Below, in pieces: positions 60,580 to 60,645 of a DNA stretch of 60,645 nucleotides. The DNA is from Myxococcales bacterium (lineage in GTDB: Bacteria; Myxococcota; UBA4151), in assembly GCA_002696345.1 (NCBI GenBank), contig NZRT01000036.1:1-60645 (forward strand), in the 5' to 3' direction. Position numbers and translations under genes: made by a program. Position 1 is the first letter of the stretch. Each line of letters begins with the position of its first letter. A model generated the notes under the pieces. The model did not search any database. It was given only the letters and a program-made list of their open reading frames with translations, and was not told the DNA's origin.

Positions 60580-60645
60580 CGATTCCGGTGTCGTCGGGGT
60601 ATTACTCGGTGCCTACAGATGGCGATACGAACAAGCGGACTGGTC

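Noticed and set aside
1-60645. CRISPR arrays, tRNA or rRNA genes, phage genes
   Set aside because: No regularly spaced direct repeats, no tRNA-like CCA/cloverleaf pattern, no rRNA signature and no phage structural or integrase gene were seen on reading both strands.

Overview
The window looks like a chromosomal segment of a free-living member of the PVC superphylum, most likely Verrucomicrobiota of the Opitutae type. Three things suggest this. Families largely confined to Planctomycetes and Verrucomicrobia are abundant (DUF1552, DUF1592/1588/1585, DUF1501, DUF1549/1553, PVC-type CxxCH heme proteins, a DUF6797 cytochrome). There are eight type I sulfatases in 60 kb. Almost no start codon is preceded by a Shine-Dalgarno motif. 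The taxonomic call is inference from family content; no rRNA or housekeeping gene is present.

Layout. 1-152 is the edge of a decayed IS1380-like transposase. 305-12320 (+) holds a DUF6797 cytochrome, a sulfatase boxed by inverted repeats, a DUF1552/DUF1592 pair, a small lipoprotein-like PhoD remnant, an iduronate-sulfatase-like gene and a one-TM protein. 12356-15235 (-) is a PVC heme-binding dehydrogenase-like protein. 15543-27683 (+) runs through a cytochrome P450, a sulfatase, a CBM6 protein, a ceramidase-like hydrolase, a second DUF1592/DUF1552 pair in reversed order, a beta-propeller glycosidase-like protein and a sugar-nucleotide-type epimerase. 27738-40248 is a mosaic: PhoD phosphatase, sulfatase, heparinase II/III lyase, esterases, NIPSNAP, a clan GH-A glycosidase, a secreted protein of unknown role and a sulfatase. 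40543-52326 (-) holds a DUF1080 protein, a DUF1549/1553 cytochrome with DUF1501, sulfatases and a double NIPSNAP. 52458-60579 has a DUF2264 protein, a secreted ADP-ribosylglycohydrolase, esterases, a beta-lactamase-fold hydrolase and a two-module esterase cut at or near the right edge.

How the genes fit together. Nearly every protein has a Sec or Tat signal, so the region encodes an extracytoplasmic degradation machine. Sulfatases remove sulfate esters, the lyase and glycosidases cut the chain, esterases remove acyl groups, and cytochrome c-like proteins with Tat-exported partners add an oxidoreductive layer of unknown function. The substrate is probably a sulfated, uronate-containing marine or host polysaccharide, but it cannot be named from sequence alone. 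No transporter, no transcriptional regulator and no formylglycine-generating enzyme is encoded here, so uptake, control and sulfatase maturation must come from elsewhere.

The most unusual non-coding content is a set of dispersed imperfect hairpins. Three copies of a dimeric hairpin (family A) have stems that co-vary between copies, and two of them end 13-14 nt before a start codon. An inverted pair of a second family (B) brackets one sulfatase gene. Hairpin clusters follow both NIPSNAP genes. Gene remnants (transposase, GNAT, LVIVD, sulfatase tail, EF-hand, esterase, PhoD tail) show that the region is being actively rearranged.
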